From Pseudomonadota bacterium (GTDB lineage: Bacteria; Desulfobacterota; Desulfobulbia; Desulfobulbales; JAGXFP01): a stretch of DNA of 64,000 nucleotides. The position numbers and the translations under genes are program-made. This document shows, one piece after another, positions 17,250 through 26,303 of the stretch (position 1 is its first letter; every line of letters begins with the position of its first letter). The notes under the pieces are model-generated. The model saw only the letters and a list, made by a program, of their open reading frames with translations. It did not search any database and was not told the DNA's origin. The stretch is taken from positions 17,533 through 81,532 of the forward strand of contig JAHJAA010000089.1 in assembly GCA_018814305.1 (NCBI GenBank), read 5' to 3'.

Positions 17250-18236
17250 TTAAGGGACCTCAACCCGATCCAGAACGAGTTGCACGATATCCTCGGGACT
17301 CTTCTCCTCGGCCTCGGCCTCATAGCTCACCGCAATTCGGTGGCGCAACACATCCATGGCGATGGACTTCACATCCTGGGGGACCACATAGCCCCGACCG
17401 GCCAAAAGCGCCATGGCCCTGGCGCCCATGGCCAGGTAAATTGTCGCCCGCGGGGAGGCCCCGTAGCGGATCAGTTCCGGATCGATGCCATAGCGGTCCG
17501 GTTGGCGGGTGGCGGTCACCAGGTTGACGATATACTCTTCGATCTTTTCATCCAGATAAATCTGATCGGTCAATTGGCGCAAGCGGGTTATTTCGGGCGC
17601 GCCAATAACCGGAGTGATCTCGGGCAGCGGGGTCGACGTCGCCATCCGCCGAAGAATCTCCCGTTCTTCGGTGGGAGTCGGATAGGTGATGGAAAGCTTC
17701 AACATGAACCGATCCACTTGAGCCTCAGGCAGCGGATAGGTCCCCTCCTGCTCCACCGGATTCTGGGTGGCCAGGACCATGAATGGTTCATCCAGAGGAT
17801 ATGTGGTGTCGCCGATGGTCACCTGCCGCTCCTGCATCGCTTCGAGCAGCGCGCTCTGGACCTTGGCCGGGGCCCGATTGATCTCGTCGGCCAGGATAAT
17901 ATTGGTAAAGATCGGGCCCTTGCGGGTGGTGAATTCACCACTCTTGGGGTTATAGATCAAGGTTCCGATCAGGTCGCCGGGCAGAAGATCCGGAGTGAAC
18001 TGGATCCGGTGAAATGAGGCGGCAATGGCCCGGGCCAGGGTGGTAACGGTGAGACTCTTGGCCAATCCGGGAAGTCCCTCAATAAGGACATGACTGTTGC
18101 AGAGGAGGGCAATGAGTAATCGATCCACCAGTTCGCTCTGGCCAACGATAACCTTGCCCAGTTCGCGGCGAATCTGGTTCAAGAGGATACATTCCTGTTC
18201 GGCCTTTTCGGTAATAGCTTTGATATCGGTTGTCAT
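17250..18236 (-). CDS. MoxR-family AAA+ ATPase
   Basis: The protein has the full MoxR layout: GQSELVDRLLIALLCNSHVLIEG with the Walker A-like EGLPGLAKSLT, the Walker B IILADEINRAP, the LEAMQERQVT segment, the sensor-1 LATQNPVEQEGTYPLPEAQVDRF motif (two overlapping family blocks) and the C-terminal lid with SPRATIYL. I chose the ATG at 18236, preceded by GGAGACAGGA, over an ATG 123 bases further upstream that would add a non-conserved leader. It is the first gene of the eight-gene operon and supplies its ATPase. Length after trimming is 328 residues, normal for the family. Confidence 0.92.
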   Translation of the reverse strand: MTTDIKAITEKAEQECILLNQIRRELGKVIVGQSELVDRLLIALLCNSHVLIEGLPGLAKSLTVTTLARAIAASFHRIQFTPDLLPGDLIGTLIYNPKSGEFTTRKGPIFTNIILADEINRAPAKVQSALLEAMQERQVTIGDTTYPLDEPFMVLATQNPVEQEGTYPLPEAQVDRFMLKLSITYPTPTEEREILRRMATSTPLPEITPVIGAPEITRLRQLTDQIYLDEKIEEYIVNLVTATRQPDRYGIDPELIRYGASPRATIYLAMGARAMALLAGRGYVVPQDVKSIAMDVLRHRIAVSYEAEAEEKSPEDIVQLVLDRVEVP

Positions 18237-18603
18237 GATTGTTGTCCTGTCTCCTGATTCTTTCGTAGATCCAACCGGAAGCGGCTGGAGGGAGCCACGC
18301 CTTTTTACCGGGTGCCGACCCGAAAATGGGGCCAGAAAACACCGAGCCTCAAAGCACACTCCCAGGCCAGCCCCGATCCGCCTGCCCAGGGTACCGTTGA
18401 TAGCGAATAAATCAAACTGAATAAAGCCGAGGCTGGTGATCCTGCCGGATGATTATCCGGACCCTGGTCTTGATAAGCCCACCGGGAATGCGGGCCAAGC
18501 CTTGTCATGTGACAAGTTGGCTAGAAGATAAAAACCGAGGGGGGATCTGTCAATGTTCCCACAAAAAAAAATTGCGGGATGACGATAGCTTTTGGGGGGA
18601 ATC
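18237..18603. other. Promoter region of the MoxR/Bat operon
   Basis: No gene is supported. The region upstream of moxR must hold the operon promoter. The only clear structure is the near-palindrome at 18501-18516; I cannot assign -35/-10 boxes with confidence. Confidence 0.5.
18501..18516. promoter_or_regulatory. Inverted repeat, possible operator of the MoxR/Bat operon
   Basis: CTTGTCA and TGACAAG form a perfect seven-base inverted repeat separated by two bases, about 265 bases upstream of the moxR start. The size fits a dimeric regulator site, but distance and regulator are unknown. Confidence 0.35.
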
Positions 18604-18650
18604 AAAAAGGGGACCGGCCTGAGCCCCTAGGGAGGAAGGACTCAGGCCGG
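18604..18650 (-). terminator. Rho-independent terminator of the DUF1566 gene
   Basis: CCGGCCTGAG (18614-18623) pairs perfectly with CTCAGGCCGG (18641-18650). On the minus strand the stem is followed by CCCCTTTTT. It lies 36 bases after the stop codon of the DUF1566 gene. Confidence 0.8.
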
Positions 18651-18685
18651 CGAAGGAGAAAAAGGACTACTTGACCGCGGAGAGC

Positions 18686-19633
18686 TCAGACAGTTGAGCG
18701 ACAAGCCCTGCCGAAACCTCCGGGGATCGTGCCGGAGGCCCAGAATGTGGCCCCCTGCTTGAAGTCAACAAACCAGTATCCCCCAGGCCGCCGTTGATCG
18801 GCGGAAAAAATGAAGGGCTGGTCTGAAGAAAAACTGGCATCAATATGGAGACCCTTGGGGTTGCTTGCTTTCCCCAGAAGGGACATGGCCTCTTCAATGG
18901 TTGGCAGTCGCCAGTCGCTGTAACCGGCGAATTTCTGATGATTCAGTTCATCAACATAACTTTTGACCTTGTGAATGTTGGTCAGATCACAACCGCCACG
19001 TTGCCACATGATGCCGGTGACCCGTTCGGTGACAGTGAGTGCATCACCGTTATCCACCAGGAAGGATTCAACACCCCCCTCGGGATTGGTGCTACTATCA
19101 AAGTATTTCCCTGCAACAATGGCCTCTTTTAACTCATCATCGCTGAACGTCAGGGGATTCGAGCGGACCGTTCTGCTGATTAGATCGTCGGTAACAACCT
19201 CCTTGCCAGGGAGCTTGGTGGTCAGATCTTCCCGGATTACCTCACCGATCAACGATTCCACCAGGGACAGATTGTGCCCATCGATAATATTTTCAATCAA
19301 CCATTGCCGCATGGCCTGGTTGACCGCGTAGCTCTTATCCAATGAGATGGAGCGACCTTCATCTGCAGCACATTGATCGATCAACTCCTGGGGAGCCTTG
19401 ATCCGGGCCATAATCCGGGCGTGTTTGACCCCCCGCTCCATCAGGTACAGGCCAAAGGGCTTCTCCCAGCCATCAACGTAGAAATAATAAAATTTCTCGT
19501 CATTGTTCCGGATCCTCTCACCGTTCTTCCCGCCCCAACTTTCAAACATGGTAAAGGTATAGGTGGGGGTAATTTCCCAGTCGATGGAAAAGGGGACGTC
19601 CCCAGTCAATTGCAGGGTTTGTGCGAGATCCAT
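18686..19633 (-). CDS. DUF1566 (Lcl-type) domain protein
   Basis: The C-terminal third is a DUF1566 domain: VTERVTGIMWQRGG, then KFAGYSDWRLPTIEEAMSLL, then GYWFVDFKQG and a final GRACRS. The N-terminal 190 residues are unfamiliar and have no signal peptide, which is unusual because DUF1566 domains are mostly found in secreted or lipidated proteins. GAAGGAGGAATAC lies just before the ATG. It is monocistronic, with its own terminator. DUF1566 is related to the FISUMP and sulfatase-modifying factor-like fold and its role is unknown. The protein may be cytoplasmic, or may be exported by a non-Sec route. Confidence 0.8.
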   Translation of the reverse strand: MDLAQTLQLTGDVPFSIDWEITPTYTFTMFESWGGKNGERIRNNDEKFYYFYVDGWEKPFGLYLMERGVKHARIMARIKAPQELIDQCAADEGRSISLDKSYAVNQAMRQWLIENIIDGHNLSLVESLIGEVIREDLTTKLPGKEVVTDDLISRTVRSNPLTFSDDELKEAIVAGKYFDSSTNPEGGVESFLVDNGDALTVTERVTGIMWQRGGCDLTNIHKVKSYVDELNHQKFAGYSDWRLPTIEEAMSLLGKASNPKGLHIDASFSSDQPFIFSADQRRPGGYWFVDFKQGATFWASGTIPGGFGRACRSTV

Positions 19634-19777
19634 GTATTCCTCCTTCGGTGATCGTTCTTGACGTGAATCATTTTAACTTTCATAATTTTAATGACAGTGC
19701 AGATAGCGTATACTTCAAAAAGCTTGATCACCTCTATATGAACCCTCTTTCACCTGGTAATATGAGATGAGAACAAT

Positions 19778-19798
19778 ATAAGACTTTTTTTGTCTTAT
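19778..19798. terminator. AT-rich hairpin upstream of glgX
   Basis: ATAAGAC and GTCTTAT form a perfect seven-base stem with a T-only loop, followed by TTTC. It lies 43 bases upstream of the GlgX start. It could be a weak terminator or a leader hairpin. Confidence 0.3.
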
Positions 19799-19841
19799 TT
19801 CTTTTAGTATTAATAATTATTCCTGTTGAGTCAATAAAAAA

Positions 19842-21986
19842 ATGCCTGCACACAAAAAGAACTCCTCTTTTATTTCAAGTCCCGGTTCACCGCTCCCCAT
19901 GGGGGCCACCCCGGTTCGCGGTGGGATTAACTTTTCCCTGTTCTCACGCCATGCCACGGCGGTTTCTCTTTTATTCTTCAAAAGCGGGGCCGGGGAACAA
20001 TGCGCTGAAATCGTCCTGGACCCGGTTACCAACCGCACCGGCAACATCTGGCATACCCTGGTCCATGACCTGGATCCGGGTCTTCGCTACGGCTACCGGG
20101 TTGAAGGACCCTGGGATCCCCAAGGGGCTGGGCATCACTTCAAGGGTGACCAAATCCTGCTTGACCCTTATGCTCGGGCCTTGACCGGCGGCTCGGTGTG
20201 GGGTGAGGAGTACCACCGCACCTCGACCGCTGATCCTTACGCATCATACCAGCGACGATGCTGCCTGATCACCGATGAATTCGATTGGGAAGGGGATCGC
20301 CCCTTAGGTATTCCCTTAAAGGATTCGGTGATCTATGAGCTCCATGTCAGAGGCTTTACCCGTCATTCAACTTCCGGTGTCGAGTATCCAGGCACGTATC
20401 AAGGGATTGTCGAAAAAATTCCATATCTCAAGGATCTCGGAATTACGGCGGTGGAATTGCTGCCCATTACCGAGTTCAATGAAAACGAACTCATCACCCG
20501 CAATCCCCGAACCAAAGTCCGCCTGAAAAACTTATGGGGCTACAGCCCCCTGGCCTTTTTCGCACCCAAGGCAGCCTATGCGGTTAACGGCCGGAATGGC
20601 AATCAGGTCAATGAATTCAAGGCCATGGTCAAGGCCCTTCACCAGGCGGGTATTGAGGTTATTCTCGATATCGTTTTCAATCATACGGCCGAGGGTGGTG
20701 CTGACGGTCCGGTCTATAGCTTCCGGGGACTCGACAATTCGATCTACTATATTCTCGGCAAGGATCTGGAGTATCTCAACTTTTCCGGCTGCGGCAACAC
20801 CATGAACTGCAACCACCCCCTGGTTCGAAGTCTCATCATGGATTGTCTCCGATACTGGGTGGTGGAGATGCACGTGGATGGCTTCCGTTTTGATCTGGCT
20901 TCGGTCCTGGGTCGAGACTCAAAAGGCCATGTTCTGGAAAATCCTCCCATGATTGAGCAGATCGCCGAAGACCCTGTACTGGCCGGGACTAAGATTATCG
21001 CCGAAGCCTGGGACGCCTCAGGGCTCTATCAGGTGGGCAGCTTCTCTCCGCACCCTCGCTGGGCGGAATGGAACGGTCGGTTCCGGGACGATGTCCGGGC
21101 CTTTATGGCCGGACACGATAACACCGTTTCGGTCCTGGCCACCCGGATCAGCGGAAGCGCCGACCTATACCAGCGCCACGGCCTGGCCCCGTTCAACAGC
21201 ATTAATTTCATCACCAGTCACGATGGCTTTACCCTGGCTGATCTGGTGGCCTACGAACGAAAGCATAATAAAGAGAACGGTGAAGATAACCGAGACGGTG
21301 ATAATAACAATGTAAGCTGGAACAGCGGAGTGGAAGGCGAGTGCCACGATCCCCGGGTTATCGCACTTCGGGCCCGTCGGGTCAGAACCCTGGCGATCAT
21401 TCTCTTTCTCTCCCAGGGAACTCCAATGATGGTGGCTGGCGATGAGTTCGGCCGAAGCCAACAAGGCAACAATAATGCCTACTGCCAAGACAATTCGGTC
21501 AGCTGGTTGAACTGGAATCTCCTCGAAGAAAACCGCTCCCTCCACCATTTCTTCCGGATGCTGATCGATTTGCGTCATCGCCATCCCATTTTCCGGCGGG
21601 CGGATTTCTTCCATGAACGCCCACCCGGCTCCGAAGAGATCCGCTGGCAGGGGCTGGCACCCGACGCGCCTGACTGGTCACCGAAAAACAAGACCCTTGG
21701 CCTTACCTTATTAGGCGGAGAGGCCACTGAACGCTGGGATGACGATTTTGTGATCCTCCTGAACGGCGGCCTGAAACAGGCCACCTTCACTTTGCCGATC
21801 CCTCCAGCCGGACGGAAGTGGCATCGCCTGATTAATACAGGGGCAACCGGCAACCAGGATATCCTCGCTGAGACGAAGGCTCCCCCGGCCAGAACCAACC
21901 GGGTCTCGGTCCTTGGGATGGGTGGTGTCGTCCTGATCTCTCAACCGGAAGCCGTTCGAAGAAAGCAAGGAGGTTTAAAGCAATGA
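19842..21986 (+). CDS. glgX: Glycogen debranching enzyme GlgX
   Basis: This 714-residue GH13 enzyme hydrolyses alpha-1,6 branch points of phosphorylase-limited glycogen. The N-terminal CBM48 domain is recognised by GATPVRGGINFSLFSRHA. The catalytic domain follows, with the nucleophile Asp near residue 350 in DGFRFDLASVLGRD, the acid/base Glu near 388 in IIAEAWDASG and the transition-state His-Asp near 460 in TSHDGFTLADLVAY. VIYELHVRGFTRH is the usual glycogen-debranching block. The start at 19842 has no strong ribosome-binding site but matches the expected N-terminus. It overlaps the SGNH hydrolase gene by four bases. No other glycogen gene is nearby. Confidence 0.93.
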   Translation: MPAHKKNSSFISSPGSPLPMGATPVRGGINFSLFSRHATAVSLLFFKSGAGEQCAEIVLDPVTNRTGNIWHTLVHDLDPGLRYGYRVEGPWDPQGAGHHFKGDQILLDPYARALTGGSVWGEEYHRTSTADPYASYQRRCCLITDEFDWEGDRPLGIPLKDSVIYELHVRGFTRHSTSGVEYPGTYQGIVEKIPYLKDLGITAVELLPITEFNENELITRNPRTKVRLKNLWGYSPLAFFAPKAAYAVNGRNGNQVNEFKAMVKALHQAGIEVILDIVFNHTAEGGADGPVYSFRGLDNSIYYILGKDLEYLNFSGCGNTMNCNHPLVRSLIMDCLRYWVVEMHVDGFRFDLASVLGRDSKGHVLENPPMIEQIAEDPVLAGTKIIAEAWDASGLYQVGSFSPHPRWAEWNGRFRDDVRAFMAGHDNTVSVLATRISGSADLYQRHGLAPFNSINFITSHDGFTLADLVAYERKHNKENGEDNRDGDNNNVSWNSGVEGECHDPRVIALRARRVRTLAIILFLSQGTPMMVAGDEFGRSQQGNNNAYCQDNSVSWLNWNLLEENRSLHHFFRMLIDLRHRHPIFRRADFFHERPPGSEEIRWQGLAPDAPDWSPKNKTLGLTLLGGEATERWDDDFVILLNGGLKQATFTLPIPPAGRKWHRLINTGATGNQDILAETKAPPARTNRVSVLGMGGVVLISQPEAVRRKQGGLKQ

Positions 21987-22528
21987 AGGGGACCAAACAA
22001 CATCGACTCATGCTGGTGGGGGATTCGATGATCGAATATGGCAACTGGCAGGCCTGGTTTCCTCATTGGATGGTTGAGAATCTGGGCTGGTCAGGAGAAT
22101 CAGTGGGGGAACTCCGCCGCCGGGCCGAACTGATCGTCCGGCAACAACAGGAACCGGATCTGGTGCTGGTAATGATCGGCACCAACAATGTGGCTATGCA
22201 GGACTTCAATTTTTTTGCCGACTACGGCAAGATCCTGACCATCTTCCAGGAAGGTTATCCCGGAGCGGAATTGGTGGCCAACAGTCTCCTGCCCATGGAC
22301 TTGCGCTATCTGGCCGCAGACACTCTCCCCCGGGTCAACGCCCAGCTCAAAGACCTGAGCCCCCGCTACGGAGCCCACTATCTTGATGTCCACACCCACA
22401 TGGTCGATTCCGTCGGCCACCCCTTGGCCGACGTCCTTGAGGATGAAGTCCATCTCAGCCATTTTGGTTATACCATCTGGGCCGGGGTATTAAAGGATTT
22501 CCTCAACAGTTTTCCACCAAAGACCTGA
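21983..22528 (+). CDS. SGNH/GDSL-type esterase or lipase
   Basis: The 181-residue product has the four SGNH blocks: block I LMLVGDSMIEYG with the nucleophile Ser, block II Gly in LGWSGESVGELRRR, block III VMIGTNNVAMQD and block V DEVHLSHFGY with catalytic Asp and His. It has no signal peptide and should act in the cytoplasm. The overlap with glgX suggests it acts on a carbohydrate ester or an acyl group linked to glycogen turnover, but that is an inference from context. A GGAGG lies at the end of glgX just upstream of the start. Confidence 0.88.
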   Translation: MKGTKQHRLMLVGDSMIEYGNWQAWFPHWMVENLGWSGESVGELRRRAELIVRQQQEPDLVLVMIGTNNVAMQDFNFFADYGKILTIFQEGYPGAELVANSLLPMDLRYLAADTLPRVNAQLKDLSPRYGAHYLDVHTHMVDSVGHPLADVLEDEVHLSHFGYTIWAGVLKDFLNSFPPKT

Positions 22529-22652
22529 GACAATCGAACCAGAACAATCAAAGGTATTTGCCCCAGAGCAGAGAATCCGCTTCCGTGCACCAGGGCGGGC
22601 TACTGCCGACCATCACCGGGAGCCGCCATCAGGCCACCCAATGACCATCTGA

Positions 22653-22967
22653 TCACTTAATAAATGAGCAGCAGTAATCCGTAACGCTCTTGATTTTGAG
22701 ATTGAATTTAGCGTTGGCCGGGACCTCGAAGGCCTCGCCACCTTTGATCGTCCGCCAGACCTGCTCCTGGGGCAACAGAACCTCAAGGTCGCCGGAAAAG
22801 ATCTCCATTATCTCCTTGTCCGCAGTGTTGAATTCATACTCCCCAGGCAGCATGACCCCCAAGGTTTTCTTGGACCCATCGCCAAACAGAATGGTCCGGC
22901 TGGTCACCCCGCCGTCATGATAGATATTCGCCTTTTTGATCACACTGACATTATTGAATTGTTCCAT
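22653..22967 (-). CDS. ppnP: Pyrimidine/purine nucleoside phosphorylase PpnP
   Basis: This small single-domain cupin of 104 residues matches the PpnP (former DUF1255, YaiE) family end to end. Family blocks include FNNVSVIKKANIYHDGGVTS, SRTILFGDGSKKTLGVMLPG and the cupin EYEFNTADKEIMEIFSGDLE. It catalyses phosphorolysis of several nucleosides to the base and ribose-1-phosphate. It is monocistronic on the minus strand and convergent with the SGNH gene. Confidence 0.92.
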   Translation of the reverse strand: MEQFNNVSVIKKANIYHDGGVTSRTILFGDGSKKTLGVMLPGEYEFNTADKEIMEIFSGDLEVLLPQEQVWRTIKGGEAFEVPANAKFNLKIKSVTDYCCSFIK

Positions 22968-23348
22968 GGGGTATCCTTATTGAACGATATTGTTGGGTTT
23001 TCCCGAGAGGTTTCCCGGTATCCATTTTTCCTGGCTGGCTCCAGCGCCAATCCCTATTTTTTTTTTGCACCTTAACCAAATCAAGCAAATATATTCAATT
23101 TTCCCAGGCCCCGCTGTAAGAAAATTCCTCGTCCGAAGGTAGGACCCCACCATTCACAAGCTTTTAAAAACCACTTTTTCTACTGGTTTTGTCGACAAGA
23201 ATCCATTATGTTTTAGTTGATACAAAAATGTAGAAAAATACTCTAGATGAGGAACATTTTTGTGGCACCATGACACCCTGAACATTCAGCGAAGGACGAG
23301 TGCCAATTCCACCATTCTCCACCACTAAAAACCGCGGTGCCAACCCAG
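22968..23348. other. Divergent intergenic region between ppnP and the sigma-54 activator gene
   Basis: No gene is supported. The part from about 23150 to 23260 is AT-rich and probably holds the activator promoter. A TGGCACC at 23271 looks like half a sigma-54 site but lacks the -12 TTGC element. Confidence 0.5.
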
Positions 23349-24905
23349 ATGACCGATCAACTCCATACCGAACAAGATTTTGCCGACCTCAGCAGTCTTT
23401 ATGAAATCACCAGGGCCCTGGCCTCTTCCCTTGACCTGAGGGAATGCCTGGAAGAGGTCATGAAAGTTCTTGAACGCACCACCGACATGACCAACTTTAC
23501 CGTGACCATCGTCAATCCAGCCACCGGACAATTGGAGATCGAAGTGGCCCACGGGATGACCCCCGAGGCCAGGAAACTCGGGAAATATAAGATCGGCGAA
23601 GGCATCACCGGTCGAGTGGTGGCGGGCGGCACCCCCATCGTAGTACCACAGATCAGTGAGGAACCGCTCTTCCTCAACCGGACCAGATCCCGCGACACCG
23701 TCAAAAATGAATCGATTTCCTTTATCTGCGTCCCCATCAAGAGAAGCCGTGAGACCATCGGGGCATTGAGCGTGGACCGGGCCTATCACCATGGCATGAA
23801 TTTCGAGAAAGACCTCCAATTCCTCACGGTGATCAGCGGTCTGATCGCCCAGAGTGTCACCAGAATTCAAGCGGTCAATCAGGAACGGGAACGTCTGCAG
23901 ACCGAGAACCGGCGGCTGAAGATGGAGTTGTCCGGCAAGTACCAGTTCGAGCAGATCGTCAGCAACAGCAGTCGAATGCAAGAGGTCTACGAGATGATGC
24001 ACCGGGTCATGGACAGTAACGCCACGGTCTTATTGCGCGGCGATTCCGGAACCGGCAAGACCCTGATCGCCAAAGCCCTCCATTACAACAGCAAACGAGC
24101 CAAGGATCCCTTTGTGGTGGTCAACTGTTCAGCCATGCCTGAAACCCTCCTGGAAAGTGAATTGTTCGGCCATGAAAAAGGGGCCTTCACCGGGGCCCAT
24201 GCCACCAAAGTCGGCCGATTTGAACTGGCTGGCAGCGGCACCTTGTTCCTCGATGAAATCGGGGAGCTCTCCCATAGTATCCAAGTAAAACTGCTCAATG
24301 TCGTCCAAGACCGCGAGTTCCACCGCCTGGGCGGGATCAAGGTCATTAAGAGCCAATCCCGACTGGTTGCGGCAACTAATAAAAATCTGGAGGAGGCTGT
24401 GGAAAACGGCAGCTTCCGGGAAGACCTCTATTACCGGCTAAACGTCTTTCCCATCTATATCCCTTCCCTGGCCAACCGCCGCACCGATATTCTGCTGCTG
24501 GCCGAATATTTTTTGGATAAATACTGCCGGGAAAACAGCAAACAGATCAAACGGATCTCGACTCCAGCTATCGATCTGCTCATGCAGTATCACTGGCCGG
24601 GCAATGTTCGGGAGTTGGAAAACTGTATCGAACGGGCGGTTATTATCTGTGATGACGACTCCATTAAGAGTTATCACCTCCCCCCAAGCCTGCAGACCTC
24701 GGAAGCCATCCGCGGGGCTGATGAAGATGTTTCTTTCGCCCAGGCCGTGGAGAATTTTGAACGGGAACTGATCATCTCCGCCCTCAAAAAAACCCGGGGC
24801 AATCAGACCCAGGCGGCTGCCGTATTGGGCTCGTCACTCCGGATCATCAACTACAAGATTGGCAACTACGGAATCGACTGCCGCCTCTACAAAGGGGGAA
24901 AATGA
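23349..24905 (+). CDS. NifA-type GAF and sigma-54-interacting transcriptional activator
   Basis: The protein has a GAF sensor domain (residues about 25-165), a coiled-coil linker ([18 protein letters not shown]) and a sigma-54 AAA+ domain. The AAA+ part has Walker A GDSGTGKT, the sigma-contacting GAFTGA loop near residue 279 and Walker [13 protein letters not shown] Fis-type helix-turn-helix ([20 protein letters not shown]) closes it. There is no receiver domain, so the GAF domain should sense a small molecule or redox state, as in NifA, NorR or FhlA. The start is uncertain: ATG at 23349 or GTG at 23337, neither with a ribosome-binding site. The last codons overlap a 112-bp nested palindrome. 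A sigma-54 promoter exists at 57811-57826, but a link to this protein is untested. Confidence 0.9.
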   Translation: MTDQLHTEQDFADLSSLYEITRALASSLDLRECLEEVMKVLERTTDMTNFTVTIVNPATGQLEIEVAHGMTPEARKLGKYKIGEGITGRVVAGGTPIVVPQISEEPLFLNRTRSRDTVKNESISFICVPIKRSRETIGALSVDRAYHHGMNFEKDLQFLTVISGLIAQSVTRIQAVNQERERLQTENRRLKMELSGKYQFEQIVSNSSRMQEVYEMMHRVMDSNATVLLRGDSGTGKTLIAKALHYNSKRAKDPFVVVNCSAMPETLLESELFGHEKGAFTGAHATKVGRFELAGSGTLFLDEIGELSHSIQVKLLNVVQDREFHRLGGIKVIKSQSRLVAATNKNLEEAVENGSFREDLYYRLNVFPIYIPSLANRRTDILLLAEYFLDKYCRENSKQIKRISTPAIDLLMQYHWPGNVRELENCIERAVIICDDDSIKSYHLPPSLQTSEAIRGADEDVSFAQAVENFERELIISALKKTRGNQTQAAAVLGSSLRIINYKIGNYGIDCRLYKGGK

Positions 24906-25007
24906 GCAGGGGCGGCGCATCTTCACGTGATTTTGAACGGCTGCATAGTAATGCTATAGCGGCCATTCAAAATCACGCAAATCTGCATCACCCCTGCTCA
25001 TTTTCCC
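24896..25007. repeat. 112-bp nested palindrome after the sigma-54 activator gene
   Basis: A perfect 17-bp outer inverted repeat (24896-24912 with 24991-25007, beginning GGGAAAATGAGC) encloses 13-base spacers and a perfect 12-bp inner inverted repeat (CGTGATTTTGAA at 24926-24937 with TTCAAAATCACG at 24966-24977). The stop codon of the activator gene lies inside the left outer arm. The right arm is followed by ATTTTT, so the RNA could also terminate transcription. Confidence 0.8.
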
Positions 25008-25038
25008 ATTTTTCAGTATTCTCCATGACCAACGAATC

Positions 25039-25593
25039 ATGAACATTCTACTGCATGTCTGTTGTGGGCCCTGTACGGTTTATCCTTATCGAATTTTAAC
25101 GGAAGAGGGGTATTCCCTGGCCGGATATTTTCATAATCCCAATATCCATCCGTTTCAGGAATTCAAGCGGCGGCTCACTGCCCTGGAGGAATTCTGTCGG
25201 CAAACCGGATTCCAGATGGCATATGATCGTCGCTACGGTCTCAAAGAGTATCTGCGGGAGGTAGTATTTCACGAAGAGAACCGCTGCCTGATCTGTTACC
25301 GGATGCGGCTTGTAGCTACGGCTAAAGTTGCCAAAGAACAGCGAGCCGAGGCCTTTTCCTCAACCCTGCTCTATAGTCGGTACCAGAAGCATGAGGCCAT
25401 TCGGCGGATCGGGGAAGAAGTGGCGGAAGAGGAGGGTGTCCCCTTTTATTACCGGGATTTTCGGGAAGGATGGCAGGAAGGAATCGACGGCGCTGTTGCC
25501 ATGGAGCTTTACCGCCAACCGTATTGCGGCTGCATTTACAGTGAACAGGAGCGGTACGACAAAACGACCCGGAAGCAGCGCGTCAAGGATTAA
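25039..25593 (+). CDS. queH: Epoxyqueuosine reductase QueH
   Basis: QueH reduces epoxyqueuosine to queuosine in tRNA anticodons and is unrelated to QueG. The 184-residue protein has the family's Cys pairs: LLHVCCGPCTVYP at the N-terminus, NRCLICYRMRL near residue 80 and YCGCIYSE near residue 157. These supply the 4Fe-4S cluster and metal ligands. FHNPNIHPFQEFKRRL and STLLYSRYQKHEAIR are further family blocks. It lies 31 bases after the 112-bp palindrome and is convergent with bamD. No other queuosine gene is in the window. Confidence 0.92.
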   Translation: MNILLHVCCGPCTVYPYRILTEEGYSLAGYFHNPNIHPFQEFKRRLTALEEFCRQTGFQMAYDRRYGLKEYLREVVFHEENRCLICYRMRLVATAKVAKEQRAEAFSSTLLYSRYQKHEAIRRIGEEVAEEEGVPFYYRDFREGWQEGIDGAVAMELYRQPYCGCIYSEQERYDKTTRKQRVKD

Positions 25594-25601
25594 CCTCCCG
25601 T

Positions 25602-26303
25602 TTACTCTTCTTCGCCGGTCAGCTCTGGAGACCGCTCACCTTTTGTCGGAAGGCTTTCAATTTTCTTCAGCAACTCAAGGGCCTTCTGGGCAGCCTCAGT
25701 GCCTGGATACACCTGGGCAAGTTCACGGGCCCGTTTCTCGGCTTGCCCAACTTCCTTGGTCCGAAAATAAAAATTTGCCACATAGAGCTCATGGTCAGCG
25801 AGAAAATTACGGGACTTGTCGATTAACACCTTTGCCTCTTCGGTGTAAGGTGAATTGGGATAGGTCTTGAGCAATCGGGCAAGACTGCTGATGGTTTCGG
25901 TGGCCTGGCCGGGATCCCGGTCAATTGTGGACAGACTCAGAAAATGACTGCGCCCGACCTGAAACAAGACATAGGGCATGGCCTCATTGGTCGGATGATT
26001 TTTTTCAAACTCCGCATAGAGTTTCAAGGCCTCTTCATACTCATCCTGGTAGTACTTGCAGTCTGCTGATTTCAATTCGGCCAGGAGAGAAAAACGGGTA
26101 AAGGGATAGTGCTCCTTGATGGTATTAAAGATCTCATTGGCACTGTAGTAGTTTCCCTTACCAAAGCGCTCCATGGCTTTACTGGTCAATTCCTCCGCCG
26201 GAGCGACCTGATCTTCCAGTGAGGCGCAACCACCCTGGAGCAAAAAGGCCATGAGCAAAAGAGAACCATATAGGAAAACGCCTATTTGTTGGGGTCTTAA
26301 CAC
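25602..26303 (-). CDS. bamD: Outer membrane assembly lipoprotein BamD
   Basis: The 233-residue product has a lipoprotein signal peptide with lipobox LQGG-C (lipidated Cys at 26), then TPR repeats such as GNYYSANEIFNTIKEHYP and YQDEYEEALKLYAEFEKNHP. LLKTYPNSPYTEEA is a BamD hallmark. BamD is an essential part of the BAM complex that inserts beta-barrel proteins, so a Gram-negative envelope is implied. The start codon overlaps the end of trxB by seven bases, which couples the two genes. Confidence 0.88.
   Translation of the reverse strand: MLRPQQIGVFLYGSLLLMAFLLQGGCASLEDQVAPAEELTSKAMERFGKGNYYSANEIFNTIKEHYPFTRFSLLAELKSADCKYYQDEYEEALKLYAEFEKNHPTNEAMPYVLFQVGRSHFLSLSTIDRDPGQATETISSLARLLKTYPNSPYTEEAKVLIDKSRNFLADHELYVANFYFRTKEVGQAEKRARELAQVYPGTEAAQKALELLKKIESLPTKGERSPELTGEEE

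Noticed and set aside
23271..23290. TGGCACC upstream of the sigma-54 activator gene as a -24 element
   Set aside because: No TTGC or GC pair is present at the required distance.
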